Source of the DNA: Flavobacterium petrolei
Lineage (GTDB): Bacteria > Bacteroidota > Bacteroidia > Flavobacteriales > Flavobacteriaceae
NCBI RefSeq assembly: GCF_003314435.2
Contig: NZ_QNVY02000002.1
Coordinates: 434,001-498,000, forward strand
Length of the DNA: 64,000 bases
Direction of reading: 5' to 3'
Each line of letters opens with the position of its first letter. Within the stretch, counting starts at the first letter, position 1. Of this stretch, positions 26,875 to 36,511 are shown piece after piece. The position numbers were made by a program, and so were the translations under genes. A model generated the notes under the pieces. The model did not search any database. It worked only from the letters and a program-made list of their open reading frames with translations, and had not been told where the DNA came from.

Positions 26875-27690
26875 TTACCTATAGATAATACCCACTTTGG
26901 TTGCTAAAGCTTTAGCTTCCGGGATCAATGCTTTCAAATTTGCGATTCTAGTAGCATCAGACGGGTGCGTACTCATAAATTCCGGCGGTGCTTGACCTGA
27001 AGATTTTGCAGCCATTCTAGACCAGAAAGTTATAGATTCCTCCGGATTATATCCAGCAATTGCCATTAAAGTCAGACCAATTTTATCTGCTTCAGTTTCG
27101 TGATTTCTACTAAAAGGAAGCATAACACCAAACTGAGACCCTAATCCATACGCTTGACCCCATATTTGTTGTGTTTGTTCACTTTTACCTCCAGTCGCTA
27201 CTGCAACTCCTACCGCACCTAATTGTTGCAATTGAGCAGCACTCATACGTTGCGCACCGTGATTTGCCAATGCGTGAGATACTTCATGCCCCATTACAGT
27301 CGCTAAACCCGAGTCATTCAATGTTACTGGCAAAATCCCGGAATAAACAACAATTTTCCCTCCTGGCATACACCAAGCATTCACTTCCTTATTGTCAATT
27401 AATTTGTATTCCCAACGGTATTCAGTCAAATATTGTGATTGACCTAAATAGGTCAAATATTTTTCGGCTGCAGCCTTAATTCGCATCCCAACTGCTTCCA
27501 CTTTTCTAGCCTCTGCAGTTCCGGTAATTACTTTATTTTCCTTTAAAAAAGTACCATATTGTTGAAAAGATGTTGGAAACAGTTCACTGTTAGAAACAAA
27601 ATTCAAACTTTTCTTCCCTGTAAGTGGATTAGTAGCACAAGAATAAACTAATCCTGCTGCAAAAATCCCTATTAATAAATGTTTTTTCAT
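26875..27690 (-). CDS. M48 family metallopeptidase, lipoprotein
   Basis: 271 residues. The N-terminus (GIFAAGLVYSCATNPLTGKK) has a lipobox-like site with Cys 18, so it is probably lipid-anchored. The zinc motif is HEVSH in ATVMGHEVSHALANHG and the third ligand is the Glu of NHETEADKIGL, both intact. Proteins of this BepA/LoiP-like type are periplasmic proteases with roles in outer-membrane protein quality control. A -7-like element TATTTTTG on the minus strand (27721-27714) lies 24 bases upstream and a terminator follows, so it is monocistronic. Confidence 0.92.
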   Translation of the reverse strand: MKKHLLIGIFAAGLVYSCATNPLTGKKSLNFVSNSELFPTSFQQYGTFLKENKVITGTAEARKVEAVGMRIKAAAEKYLTYLGQSQYLTEYRWEYKLIDNKEVNAWCMPGGKIVVYSGILPVTLNDSGLATVMGHEVSHALANHGAQRMSAAQLQQLGAVGVAVATGGKSEQTQQIWGQAYGLGSQFGVMLPFSRNHETEADKIGLTLMAIAGYNPEESITFWSRMAAKSSGQAPPEFMSTHPSDATRIANLKALIPEAKALATKVGIIYR

Positions 27691-27713
27691 AATTTTAAAT
27701 ATTAAATAATTAA

Positions 27714-27721
27714 CAAAAATA
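27714..27721 (-). promoter_or_regulatory. -7 element for the M48 peptidase gene
   Basis: Minus strand TATTTTTG matches TAnnTTTG, 24 bases before the start codon; no suitable -33 element seen. Confidence 0.4.
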
Positions 27722-27778
27722 CACGAATTCTAACGTCTAATATTTACACAATTAAATATAAAAGTTTCAACTTTATTG

Positions 27779-30178
27779 TTATTCTCCAATGATATGAAAA
27801 GTTGTAAACTCCTTATCCACAATTAAATAATTATCATTTTCTAAAGTAAAACTATCAAATGGGACTTCTACGTTATCGATTTCAATCGCCTTTACTTTAA
27901 ATGGTAATCCAATAAGATTTATTTTGTATTTAGAATAATTCGTATCGTATTTTCCTTCTTTATGCAATTGGATAATCAATTCTTTCTCTTTACCGGTTGT
28001 TTGAAACGATAAGAAGCTGTATCTCCCTTTTTTGTAATCATACCCATCTTGAGCATCCTCATACACGACAGATTTTTCTTTTCCTTCTTTGTAATAAATA
28101 TCTAAAGTCAACTCGTCAAATTCTAACTCACCTACAAATTGTTGCACTGGATATTTAGGAATAATTGCTCCCGCCTTCACAAAAATTGGAATCTGATCGA
28201 ATTTAGTGTCTACCCAAATTTCTTTTCCCCCTTTTACCACTTCATTTGTCCAATAATTATACCACTGTCCACGAGGAATATACATTCTTCGTCCCAAAGA
28301 ATTTGGTTCTAAAATAGGACAAACTAGTATTTGATTTCCAAAAACAAATTCATCATTTCTGTAATGTGTTTGAATATCTTCCTGATCATAATAAACCAAT
28401 GGTTTGAGCATTGGAATTCCTTCCTCAATATACTGCCAAAACATCGTATATAAATAAGGTAATAATTGATATCTCAAGTTGACAAACTTTCTGGTGATAT
28501 CGATAACTTCTTCATCAAATGCCCATGGTTCTTGATCTCCATGATCTCCTGAAGAGTGTGTTCTACAAAATGGATGAAAAACGCCCAATTGAATCCAGCG
28601 TGCATATAGCTCACCTGAAGGTTGCTCTGCAAATCCACCAATATCAGATCCTGTGAAACCCATTCCCGAAATAGACATGCGTTGTACCTGAATATTTGCT
28701 ATCCACAAATGTTCCCAAGTGGCCACATTATCTCCGGTCCAGGACGATGTGTAACGCTGTGCGCCTGCATACGCTGATCTTGTTATTACAAAAGGTCTTT
28801 TTGGATACGCAAAACGTTTTACACCGTGGTAAGTAGCTCTGGCCATTTGTGTGCCGTAAATATTGTGCGCTTTTCTATGGCTACAAGGATTTCCATCATA
28901 ATCGTGACGTACATCCATAGGAAACGTTTTATTAGGAACCTCCATAACGGCAGGTTCGTTCATATCATTCCAAACGCCTTTTACCCCAATATCTGATATT
29001 AATTCTTTGAATAATCCTGCCCACCATTCTCTTACCGCAGGATTTGTATAATCCGGGAAATTACATTCTCCCGGCCAAACTTTCCCTTTCATGTATGGAC
29101 CATCAGCTCTTTTACAGAAATAATCTTTTTCTAAAGCTTCTTTATAAATTGAATATTCTTTGTCAATCTTGATTCCCGGATCAATAATTACCACAGTTTT
29201 GAAACCATCCTCAGCTAATTCAGCCACCATTCTTTTAGGATTGGGAAAATATTCTTTGTTCCAGGTGAAACATCGAAAACCTTCCATATAATCAATATCC
29301 AAATACAAAGCATCACAAGGAATTTTCAATTCTCTGAATTTGGCAGCAACTTCTTTTAAATTACTTTCTGGATAGTAACTCCATTTACATTGGTGATATC
29401 CAAGTGCCCAAAGCGGCGGTAGCTCTGGTTTACCCGTTAGATGAGTATAGGTTGTAACGACATCCTGCATTTCAGGACCGTAAATGAAGTAATAATTCAT
29501 TTCTCCTCCTTCAGCCCAAAAACTGGTAACGTTTCTTCGTTCGTGACAAAAATCAAAATAGGTTCTAAAAGTATTATCAAAGAAAATACCGTACGATTGT
29601 TTGTTTTGTAATCCAATATAAAACGGAACTACTTTGTACAAAGGTTCTTGGTCTTTTTGAAAAGCATATTGATCTGTAGCAAAATTTTCCAGTCTCTTAC
29701 CTTTAAGGTTCAGTTGAGTTGCTTTATCGCCAAGTCCGTAAAAACATTCTCCATCTTTAGAAGCTTTACTCATTTTTACGATATTTCCACCATATTCATA
29801 GCTTTCTTCCCAATGAAATCCCAACTCATCTTCTAAAATAATAGTGTCCTCTAAATCAAAAATAGACAATCTCATGTCACTTTTTTGAATCCTGCACTTT
29901 ACCTTACTGGTTTTAATCTGATAATAATCCTCTACTTCTGAAACTTCCAGATGATTATATCCATGGGAATGATTTTTATCTACAGCATAAGAAAAATCAT
30001 TGCTGAAATACCCTTTTGTAGTAAATCTAAACCGAATTAAACTATCTCTTAATACAGTTACTTTTAATATGACACTATTATCAGTATGGAAACTTATCGT
30101 ATCAACTTCATGCTCAAAAGAGACTATTTTAGTAGGATATAAATCTCCTTTATATTCTAATTCTGTATTTGTAATCAT
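27779..30178 (-). CDS. glycoside hydrolase family 31, alpha-glucosidase
   Basis: 799 residues, no signal peptide. Family 31 hallmarks: the nucleophile aspartate in GVWNDMNEPAV, the acid/base aspartate in SSWTGDNVATWEHL, and the PPLWALGYHQCKWSYYPES segment that opens the barrel. The N-terminal ~240 residues form the GH31 beta-sandwich and the C-terminal ~200 the two beta domains. It likely releases glucose from alpha-linked oligosaccharides in the cytoplasm, fitting its place behind the glycogen genes (196 bases after glgB on the same strand). A TAATTTTG element on the minus strand (30230-30223) suggests it also has its own promoter. Confidence 0.93.
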   Translation of the reverse strand: MITNTELEYKGDLYPTKIVSFEHEVDTISFHTDNSVILKVTVLRDSLIRFRFTTKGYFSNDFSYAVDKNHSHGYNHLEVSEVEDYYQIKTSKVKCRIQKSDMRLSIFDLEDTIILEDELGFHWEESYEYGGNIVKMSKASKDGECFYGLGDKATQLNLKGKRLENFATDQYAFQKDQEPLYKVVPFYIGLQNKQSYGIFFDNTFRTYFDFCHERRNVTSFWAEGGEMNYYFIYGPEMQDVVTTYTHLTGKPELPPLWALGYHQCKWSYYPESNLKEVAAKFRELKIPCDALYLDIDYMEGFRCFTWNKEYFPNPKRMVAELAEDGFKTVVIIDPGIKIDKEYSIYKEALEKDYFCKRADGPYMKGKVWPGECNFPDYTNPAVREWWAGLFKELISDIGVKGVWNDMNEPAVMEVPNKTFPMDVRHDYDGNPCSHRKAHNIYGTQMARATYHGVKRFAYPKRPFVITRSAYAGAQRYTSSWTGDNVATWEHLWIANIQVQRMSISGMGFTGSDIGGFAEQPSGELYARWIQLGVFHPFCRTHSSGDHGDQEPWAFDEEVIDITRKFVNLRYQLLPYLYTMFWQYIEEGIPMLKPLVYYDQEDIQTHYRNDEFVFGNQILVCPILEPNSLGRRMYIPRGQWYNYWTNEVVKGGKEIWVDTKFDQIPIFVKAGAIIPKYPVQQFVGELEFDELTLDIYYKEGKEKSVVYEDAQDGYDYKKGRYSFLSFQTTGKEKELIIQLHKEGKYDTNYSKYKINLIGLPFKVKAIEIDNVEVPFDSFTLENDNYLIVDKEFTTFHIIGE

Positions 30179-30222
30179 ATTTTATGGTATTTACTTTAAT
30201 CTTTATATAAAATTCAAACTTA

Positions 30223-30230
30223 CAAAATTA
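30223..30230 (-). promoter_or_regulatory. -7 element for the GH31 gene
   Basis: Minus strand TAATTTTG, matching TAnnTTTG, 45 bases upstream of the start. The hairpin 30311-30341 lies just upstream of it. Confidence 0.35.
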
Positions 30231-30310
30231 CTTGGTAAACTGTTAAATATGTAGATTTTATTCACGATAACGTTGTAGTTTGTTTCAATGTAACAATCAA
30301 CTATATATAA

Positions 30311-30341
30311 TAATGGTTTCCATTATAAATGAAAACCATTA
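30311..30341. terminator. hairpin between glgB and the GH31 gene
   Basis: TAATGGTTTCCATT (30311-30324) pairs with AATGAAAACCATTA (30328-30341) with one mismatch. It lies 34 bases after the glgB stop. No T-run follows on the minus strand, so it may be a weak terminator or a processing/stability hairpin. Confidence 0.4.
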
Positions 30342-30374
30342 GTTATGCTTATCTATAAAAGAACAATTTTATGC

Positions 30375-32282
30375 TTATGAAATTTTAAAAACAGTAACAC
30401 TTAAAGGTGGCAAAAGTAATTCTGTTGAATAATCTCTTCCATCATAAGGCATCGCTTCAATTGCAATTTTATTCGCGTTTGAAACTCCGCTTCCTCCATA
30501 ATCTGAAGCGTCACTATTAAAAATTTCTGTCAATTTTCCTTTTTTGGGTAAACCAATACGATAATTAGGTCGCACTACTTGCGTAAAATTACAAACTATA
30601 ATGACGTCATTTTTTGGATTATTTCCTTTTCGAATGAAGGACATTACCGCGTTTTGATGATCGGAATAATTAATCCATTCAAAACCATCTGCACTGAATT
30701 GTTTTTCATGCAAGGCAGGTTGGGTTTTATATAATTTGTTTAAATCCGTTATTAATTTTTTGACTCCTGCATGAAAAGGATATTGTAAAAGATGCCAATC
30801 TAAACTTCCTTCAAAATTCCACTCGCTACTTTGTCCAAATTCGCAACCCATAAACAACAATTTAGTTCCGGGATGCATAAACATATAGCCATAGAGTAAT
30901 CGTAGATTCGCAAATTTTTGCCATTCATCTCCAGGCATTCTTCCTGCAATAGATTTTTTTCCGTAAACTACTTCATCGTGAGAAAGCGGAAGCATAAAAT
31001 TTTCCGAAAAAGTATACGTCATCGAGAAAGTCAAATCATTTTGATGGTATTTTCTATATACGGTATCTTTCTGAAAATATTCTAACGTATCGTGCATCCA
31101 ACCCATCATCCATTTCATTCCAAAACCTAAACCACCTATAGATGTAGGTCTGGAAACCATCGGGAAGGATGTACTTTCTTCGGCAATGGTTTGTACGCCT
31201 TCATAATTAGAATAAACAGCTTCATTAAATTCTTTCAGAAAACTGATCGTGTCCAAATTTTCTCTTCCACCATAAATATTAGGTTCCCATTCACCATCAT
31301 TTCTAGAATAATCCAAATACAACATCGAGGCAACAGCATCTACGCGCAACGCATCGGCGTGATAATGATGCAGCCAAAACAAAGCATTGCTTATTAAAAA
31401 GGAGCGAACTTCATTTCGACCATAATTAAAAACTAAACTTTTCCAATCAGGATGATAGCCTTTTCTTCGATCCGGATGTTCAAAAAGATTTGATCCGTCA
31501 AAAAATCCTAAACCATGCGCATCATCAGGAAAATGAGAAGGAACCCAGTCGAGAATTACTCCAATTCCTGCTTCGTGCAATTTGTCTACTAAATGCATGA
31601 ATTCTTGGGGATTCCCAAAACGGGAAGTTGGTGCAAAATACCCCACTAATTGATATCCCCAAGACGGATCGTACGGATATTCCATTATTGGCATGAACTC
31701 TACATGCGTAAAGCCGGTTTCTTTTATATAATTTACTAAATCTTCGGCAAATTCAAGATAGGTTAGAAAACGATTATCATTGGCATGACGTTTCCATGAT
31801 CCTAAATGGACTTCGTAAACTGAGTAAGGCTTGTCAAGACCGTTGTGATTTTGACGCGTTTCCATCCAGTTTTTATCCTTCCATTTATAATCTAAATCCC
31901 AAACTACTGAAGCCGTATGTGGAGGTTTTTCGCAGTAAAAAGCAAAAGGATCTGCTTTCTCAGTAACTATACCGCCATTATTAGATTGTATCTTATATTT
32001 GTAGGTTGTCCCTTTTTTGACATTTGGAATAAAACCTTCCCAAATTCCGGATGAATCCCAACGAACTTCTAACAAATGTTCGCCTTGTGTCCAAAAGTTG
32101 AAATCCCCAACTACCGATACCGAATGTGCCGTAGGAGCCCAAACTGCAAAATAAACGCCGTCAGCTCCGTCAACTGAAATAAGATGTGCTCCAAGTTTTT
32201 CGTAGAGACGGAAATGTTTTCCAGCTTTAAATAAGTCGATATCGAAATCGGTAAAAAGAGAATGCGTAATTACTTTACTCAT
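30375..32282 (-). CDS. glgB: 1,4-alpha-glucan branching enzyme
   Basis: 635 residues. An N-terminal CBM48 beta-sandwich (FAVWAPTAHSVSVVGDFNFW) precedes a GH13 barrel with the conserved regions DWVPSHFPDD, ALRVDAVASMLYLDY (nucleophile Asp), TIAEESTSFP (acid/base Glu) and LPLSHDEVVYGKKS. It transfers alpha-1,4 chains to make alpha-1,6 branches in glycogen. Shorter than the E. coli enzyme because it lacks the extra N-terminal module. It is third in the operon glgA-glgC-glgB, 67 bases after glgC. Confidence 0.96.
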   Translation of the reverse strand: MSKVITHSLFTDFDIDLFKAGKHFRLYEKLGAHLISVDGADGVYFAVWAPTAHSVSVVGDFNFWTQGEHLLEVRWDSSGIWEGFIPNVKKGTTYKYKIQSNNGGIVTEKADPFAFYCEKPPHTASVVWDLDYKWKDKNWMETRQNHNGLDKPYSVYEVHLGSWKRHANDNRFLTYLEFAEDLVNYIKETGFTHVEFMPIMEYPYDPSWGYQLVGYFAPTSRFGNPQEFMHLVDKLHEAGIGVILDWVPSHFPDDAHGLGFFDGSNLFEHPDRRKGYHPDWKSLVFNYGRNEVRSFLISNALFWLHHYHADALRVDAVASMLYLDYSRNDGEWEPNIYGGRENLDTISFLKEFNEAVYSNYEGVQTIAEESTSFPMVSRPTSIGGLGFGMKWMMGWMHDTLEYFQKDTVYRKYHQNDLTFSMTYTFSENFMLPLSHDEVVYGKKSIAGRMPGDEWQKFANLRLLYGYMFMHPGTKLLFMGCEFGQSSEWNFEGSLDWHLLQYPFHAGVKKLITDLNKLYKTQPALHEKQFSADGFEWINYSDHQNAVMSFIRKGNNPKNDVIIVCNFTQVVRPNYRIGLPKKGKLTEIFNSDASDYGGSGVSNANKIAIEAMPYDGRDYSTELLLPPLSVTVFKIS

Positions 32283-32349
32283 ATAATAATTGTATAATTC
32301 TACCTTTTAGAAATAGAATATTATTTTTAAGAAAAAACAGTTTAAAAAT

Positions 32350-33630
32350 TTATTTTATGATGTAATTATCCGGTATAACTGCTCCTTTTTTAATAACAAC
32401 AATTCCGTCTTTTATGGCATACAATTCATTCGAGAAATCTTCTAAATGGTTTCCACCGTTGATGTAAACATCATTCCCAATTCGACAGTTTTTATCCACT
32501 AGAGCATTGCTTATAAAACATCTTTCTCCAATTCCCACTAGTTGTTTCCCGGTTTTAAGATCTTCATTCATATCATCTATATTCTGATAAAAATCATTCC
32601 CCATTACATAACAATTCTGAATGATTGTTCCTTCACCAATTCTTGATCGAATTCCAATCACAGATCGATTTATTTCTTTTGCATTTAAAATACAACCTTC
32701 CGAAATTAATGATTTATCAATCATTGTTTTTTGGAATTTGGACGGCGGGAGTAATCTAGGTCTGGTGAAAATTTTATTATCGTTATCAAATAAATTAAAT
32801 TTTGGTAAGTCATCAGTTAACCCAATATTTGCTTCAAAAAATGAATCAATATTACCAATGTCTGTCCAATATCCTTCATATTGGTAACTTAAAATCTTTT
32901 TGTTTCCTACAGCATGCGGAATAATTTCTTTACCAAAATCTTTGGTTTCTTTGTTAGACATGATATCTATCAACAATTTTCTGTTGAAAATATAGATTCC
33001 CATCGAAGCTAAATAATGTTTGCCTTCGCTTTTCATTTGTTCACTTACATCTGATTCCCAATCTGGCAATAATTCCTTCGCGGGTTTTTCAATAAAAGAT
33101 TCAATACAACTTTCGGAGTTTGTTTTCAAAATTCCAAATTCAGGCGCATCTTTTGCATTTACGGGTAATGTCGCAATGGTAATATCAGCTTCTCTCTTGA
33201 TATGTTCCTCTACCATATCATTGAAATCCATTTGGTACAACTGATCCCCGGAAAGTATCAAGGCATAATCAAAATCATGATTCAAGAAATGAGGCATACA
33301 TTGTCTTACGGCATCAGCAGTACCTTGAAACCAAGTTGGGTTATCAGGAGTTTGCTCAGCTGCAAGAATATCAACAAAAGCATGACTAAAAATACTAAAG
33401 TTATACGTGTTTTTTATGTGCGCATTTAAGGAAGCCGAATTAAATTGTGTCAATACAAACATTCTGTAAATATCTGAATTCATGCAATTTGATATTGGAA
33501 TATCAACCAATCTATATTTTCCCCCTATCGGTACAGCAGGTTTTGATCTCGTTTCTGTCAAAGGATATAATCTGGAACCTTGCCCACCACCTAAAATTAT
33601 TGCAATAACATTTTTCTTTTTGGCTTTCAT
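32350..33630 (-). CDS. glgC: glucose-1-phosphate adenylyltransferase (ADP-glucose pyrophosphorylase)
   Basis: 426 residues. N-terminal nucleotidyltransferase signature GGGQGSRLYPLTETRSKPA and GGKYRLVDIPISNCMNS; the glucose-1-phosphate site shows as IESFIEKPA; the C-terminal third is a left-handed beta-helix (hexapeptide-like NRSVIGIRSRIGEGTIIQNC). It makes ADP-glucose, the committed donor for glycogen synthesis, and enzymes of this type are usually allosteric. Its start overlaps the end of glgA by 4 bases (ATGA type), so the two are translationally coupled. Confidence 0.96.
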   Translation of the reverse strand: MKAKKKNVIAIILGGGQGSRLYPLTETRSKPAVPIGGKYRLVDIPISNCMNSDIYRMFVLTQFNSASLNAHIKNTYNFSIFSHAFVDILAAEQTPDNPTWFQGTADAVRQCMPHFLNHDFDYALILSGDQLYQMDFNDMVEEHIKREADITIATLPVNAKDAPEFGILKTNSESCIESFIEKPAKELLPDWESDVSEQMKSEGKHYLASMGIYIFNRKLLIDIMSNKETKDFGKEIIPHAVGNKKILSYQYEGYWTDIGNIDSFFEANIGLTDDLPKFNLFDNDNKIFTRPRLLPPSKFQKTMIDKSLISEGCILNAKEINRSVIGIRSRIGEGTIIQNCYVMGNDFYQNIDDMNEDLKTGKQLVGIGERCFISNALVDKNCRIGNDVYINGGNHLEDFSNELYAIKDGIVVIKKGAVIPDNYIIK

Positions 33631-35048
33631 TTCTTGTTAATTATTAGTTTGTACATTTCTATATATTCCTGACAAACACGTTCCCAAGAATGGTCGGTGT
33701 TCATTCCAATTTTTCTAATTTCATTCAGATGTTTTTTATCATCATATAAATTTACTGCGCGCTGAATCGAGTAACAAATATCACCAACTGTGGCTTGATC
33801 ATGACAAATCCCATTTCCGTCATCGCCAAAATCAACTACAGTATCCCGCAATCCGCCCGTTCGACGTACAATGGGAATTGTCCCGTAACGCAAGGAATAC
33901 ATTTGGTTCAAACCACAAGGTTCTACTCTGGAAGGCATTAGCAAAAAATCAGAACCAGCATAAATTAAGTGCGCTAATTCTTCGTTATAACCAATAAATG
34001 TGTTGTAATTCCCTTTGTAATCTTGTAGCAAACTATTCAACTGATTTTCTATGGCAGTATTTCCTGAGCCTAAAATCAATATATTTATTTGCTGATAATT
34101 CTCTGATAAGGCTAGAGCGGCCGCATGTGGCAATAAATCGCCTCCTTTTTCCTCTAATAGTCTTCCAATGAAACTAAAAAGTGGTTTTGTTGGATCTAAA
34201 TTAAAAAGGTTGCACAATTTATCTTTGTTTTCTTGTTTTCCTTTTTCAAAATTTTTAATCGAATAATTTTTTTCCAGCATCATATCCTTGGCCGGATCCC
34301 AAACCTCAATATCGATTCCGTTTAGAATTCCTTTGGATTTATAGCGTACCAAATTAAATAAGGATTCCAATCCATTTGAAGAATAATTGATTTCGTTTAG
34401 ATAACTTGGCGAAACAGTAGTTACAGCCCAAGCACATTTTACAGCAACTGCCAATGAATTAATGCAATTATCCCATTCTAAAACTTTTACATGCGCTAAA
34501 TCAAATTCGGGTAAATAATACAATTTATCAAATCCAAACTGACCTTGATACAAACCATTATGAATCGTAATCATAGACGGTGTATTGCGCAGTTTTTCAT
34601 ATTTATGGCAGTACAACATCATAAATGGAATCAAACCTGTGTGATGATCGTGACAATTGATAACATCTGGAATGTCTTTTCTACCAATTATCCAATCCAA
34701 AGCGGCAATTTGGAAAGACAAAAATCGTTCAATATCATCTTTATATCCATAAACATCTTTTCTATCAAACAATTCTGGAATTTCGACCAAATACAATTCA
34801 AATCCAAGGTGGTCCGTTTTTTCTTTTAAAATATTGAAAGGAAAATTAAAATTACCCAATTTTACATGACCCCAATGAACACATTCAAAATCATTATCCT
34901 TCCTGAATTTGGTGTCGTAACATGGCATAACGACTCTTACTAAATGTCCTGCATTGTTTTGATATTTTGGTAACGCGCCAACCACATCTGCTAAACCTCC
35001 TACTTTTGCAACAGGATAACACTCTGCACTGATATGAAATATTTCCAT
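33627..35048 (-). CDS. glgA: glycogen synthase (ADP-glucose type)
   Basis: 473 residues of the GT5 family. N-terminal KVGGLADVVGALPKYQ is the ADP-glucose-binding loop; the C-terminal donor half has SFIGRLLEEKGGDLL and the catalytic region LLMPSRVEPCGLNQMYSLRYG with the E-x7-E-like arrangement. It extends glycogen chains in the cytoplasm. First gene of the minus-strand operon glgA-glgC-glgB; the stop overlaps the glgC start. No clear -7 element was identified in the 169 bases separating it from the divergent alpha/beta hydrolase. Confidence 0.96.
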   Translation of the reverse strand: MEIFHISAECYPVAKVGGLADVVGALPKYQNNAGHLVRVVMPCYDTKFRKDNDFECVHWGHVKLGNFNFPFNILKEKTDHLGFELYLVEIPELFDRKDVYGYKDDIERFLSFQIAALDWIIGRKDIPDVINCHDHHTGLIPFMMLYCHKYEKLRNTPSMITIHNGLYQGQFGFDKLYYLPEFDLAHVKVLEWDNCINSLAVAVKCAWAVTTVSPSYLNEINYSSNGLESLFNLVRYKSKGILNGIDIEVWDPAKDMMLEKNYSIKNFEKGKQENKDKLCNLFNLDPTKPLFSFIGRLLEEKGGDLLPHAAALALSENYQQINILILGSGNTAIENQLNSLLQDYKGNYNTFIGYNEELAHLIYAGSDFLLMPSRVEPCGLNQMYSLRYGTIPIVRRTGGLRDTVVDFGDDGNGICHDQATVGDICYSIQRAVNLYDDKKHLNEIRKIGMNTDHSWERVCQEYIEMYKLIINKK

Positions 35049-35217
35049 ATATGAAATTTTGATGTTTTTGAGTATTGTAATACTACTCGATTAATTACTA
35101 ATATTTCCGTCTTTTATGTTAATACCCATAAAAACTTTATAAAAAATACTACTTTTATGTTTTTCTAAATTTACTAAAAAAATTATAATATTATAACCCG
35201 CTTGAAAATTTATTGAA

Positions 35218-36084
35218 ATGACAAAAAAATCTGCTAATCATACCCAATCATTGAAAATTCCTAAGATTATTTTATTAACCAGTAAATTAATCTCTTTTAT
35301 TTCGCCAAAATTAATTACATTATTTGCTGCTAAACTATTTACAACACCTATAAAACATAAAATTCCAAAACGAGAATTAGAAATGGATAGAAACAGTCTC
35401 CAAAAATTAGTTTCGATTCCTGCAATTGGCAAAGAAGTTGTTGTGTACGAATATGGCAAAAGCGAGAAGAAAGTTTTGTTGGTACACGGTTGGTCAGGTC
35501 GAGGAACACAATTATTCAAAATAGCCGACGAATTGCTCAAAGTAGGATACTCAACCCTTAGTTTTGATGCTCCAGCCCACGGAAAATCACCAGGAAAAGA
35601 TACTATCATGGTCGATTTTATCGCTACAATTTTAGAAATAGAAAAGCAATTTGGTCCCTTCGAAGCTGCAATCGGTCATTCATTGGGTGGAATGTCCGTA
35701 TTAAATGCAATAAAAAAAGGTTTAAAAGTAAACTATGCTGTAGTTATTGGCAGTGGCGATATCGTTGAAGATATTATAGATGATTTTGTGGCAAAATTAG
35801 AACTCAAACCAACTGTAAGCACTCTTTTGCGTTTGCATTTCGAAAAAAAATACGGAGAGAAAATGAACAGTTATTCTGCTTTTTTGGCTGCAAAAGAAAC
35901 AGCGATTCCAGTTTTAGTAATTCATGATAATAATGACCCTGAAGTTCCTGTAAAAGCGGGAATTCATATTCATAAGTATCTAAAAAATGGGGAGTTACTA
36001 TTAACCGATGGTTTAGGGCATCGCAAAATTCTTGGCAATTCTAAAGTAATTGAAAAAACGGTTCAATTCATTCAAAATAAATAG
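35218..36084 (+). CDS. alpha/beta hydrolase
   Basis: 288 residues. The alpha/beta hydrolase fold is seen from VLLVHGWSGRGTQLFKIADEL (oxyanion-hole HGW), the nucleophile elbow AIGHSLGGMSVL (Ser), an Asp in VIHDNNDPEVP and the C-terminal His in DGLGHRKIL. The first ~45 residues include a hydrophobic stretch (IILLTSKLISFISPKLITLFAAKLF), which may be a membrane-associating helix rather than a cleaved signal. Substrate is not predictable. It is followed after 36 bases by msrB and then the endonuclease III homologue, likely one transcript. Confidence 0.88.
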   Translation: MTKKSANHTQSLKIPKIILLTSKLISFISPKLITLFAAKLFTTPIKHKIPKRELEMDRNSLQKLVSIPAIGKEVVVYEYGKSEKKVLLVHGWSGRGTQLFKIADELLKVGYSTLSFDAPAHGKSPGKDTIMVDFIATILEIEKQFGPFEAAIGHSLGGMSVLNAIKKGLKVNYAVVIGSGDIVEDIIDDFVAKLELKPTVSTLLRLHFEKKYGEKMNSYSAFLAAKETAIPVLVIHDNNDPEVPVKAGIHIHKYLKNGELLLTDGLGHRKILGNSKVIEKTVQFIQNK

Positions 36085-36120
36085 AACTTAACATTTTATA
36101 ATTAGTAAAAAAAATAGATC

Positions 36121-36510
36121 ATGAAATATCCTTTAGAAAAAACAGAACAAGAATGGAAAGAACAATTGGGAGAAGAACGTTACCGAATTCTTAGACAAAA
36201 AGGAACAGAATATCCTCATACGGGAACTTATAATTTACATTACGAAAAAGGAACTTATTGTTGCGGTGCTTGCGGAGAACCTTTATTTGAAAGTAATTCA
36301 AAATTTGATGCACATTGCGGTTGGCCTTCATTTGATGAATCCATTCCTGGAAAAGTAAAATACATATCAGATGTTTCTCATGGCATGAAACGTACCGAAA
36401 TCTTGTGCGCTAATTGCGGCAGTCATTTAGGACATGTATTTGATGACGGACCTACAAAAACCGGACAACGTTATTGCGTAAACTCTTTATCAGTAGACTT
36501 TAAAGAATAG
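36121..36510 (+). CDS. msrB: peptide-methionine (R)-S-oxide reductase MsrB
   Basis: 129 residues. It has both zinc-binding CxxC pairs (CCGACGEPLF and LCANCGSHLGHVF), the substrate-site CGWPSFDE and the catalytic cysteine in GQRYCVNSLSV. It reduces methionine-R-sulfoxide in proteins, a repair function. There is no signal peptide, so it acts in the cytoplasm. Placed between an alpha/beta hydrolase and an endonuclease III homologue, with a single base before the next gene. Confidence 0.97.
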   Translation: MKYPLEKTEQEWKEQLGEERYRILRQKGTEYPHTGTYNLHYEKGTYCCGACGEPLFESNSKFDAHCGWPSFDESIPGKVKYISDVSHGMKRTEILCANCGSHLGHVFDDGPTKTGQRYCVNSLSVDFKE

Positions 36511-36511
36511 T

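Noticed and set aside
26693..26884. 63-codon plus-strand frame between the UMF1 transporter and M48 genes
   Set aside because: It runs through the M48 terminator hairpin and has no recognisable sequence.
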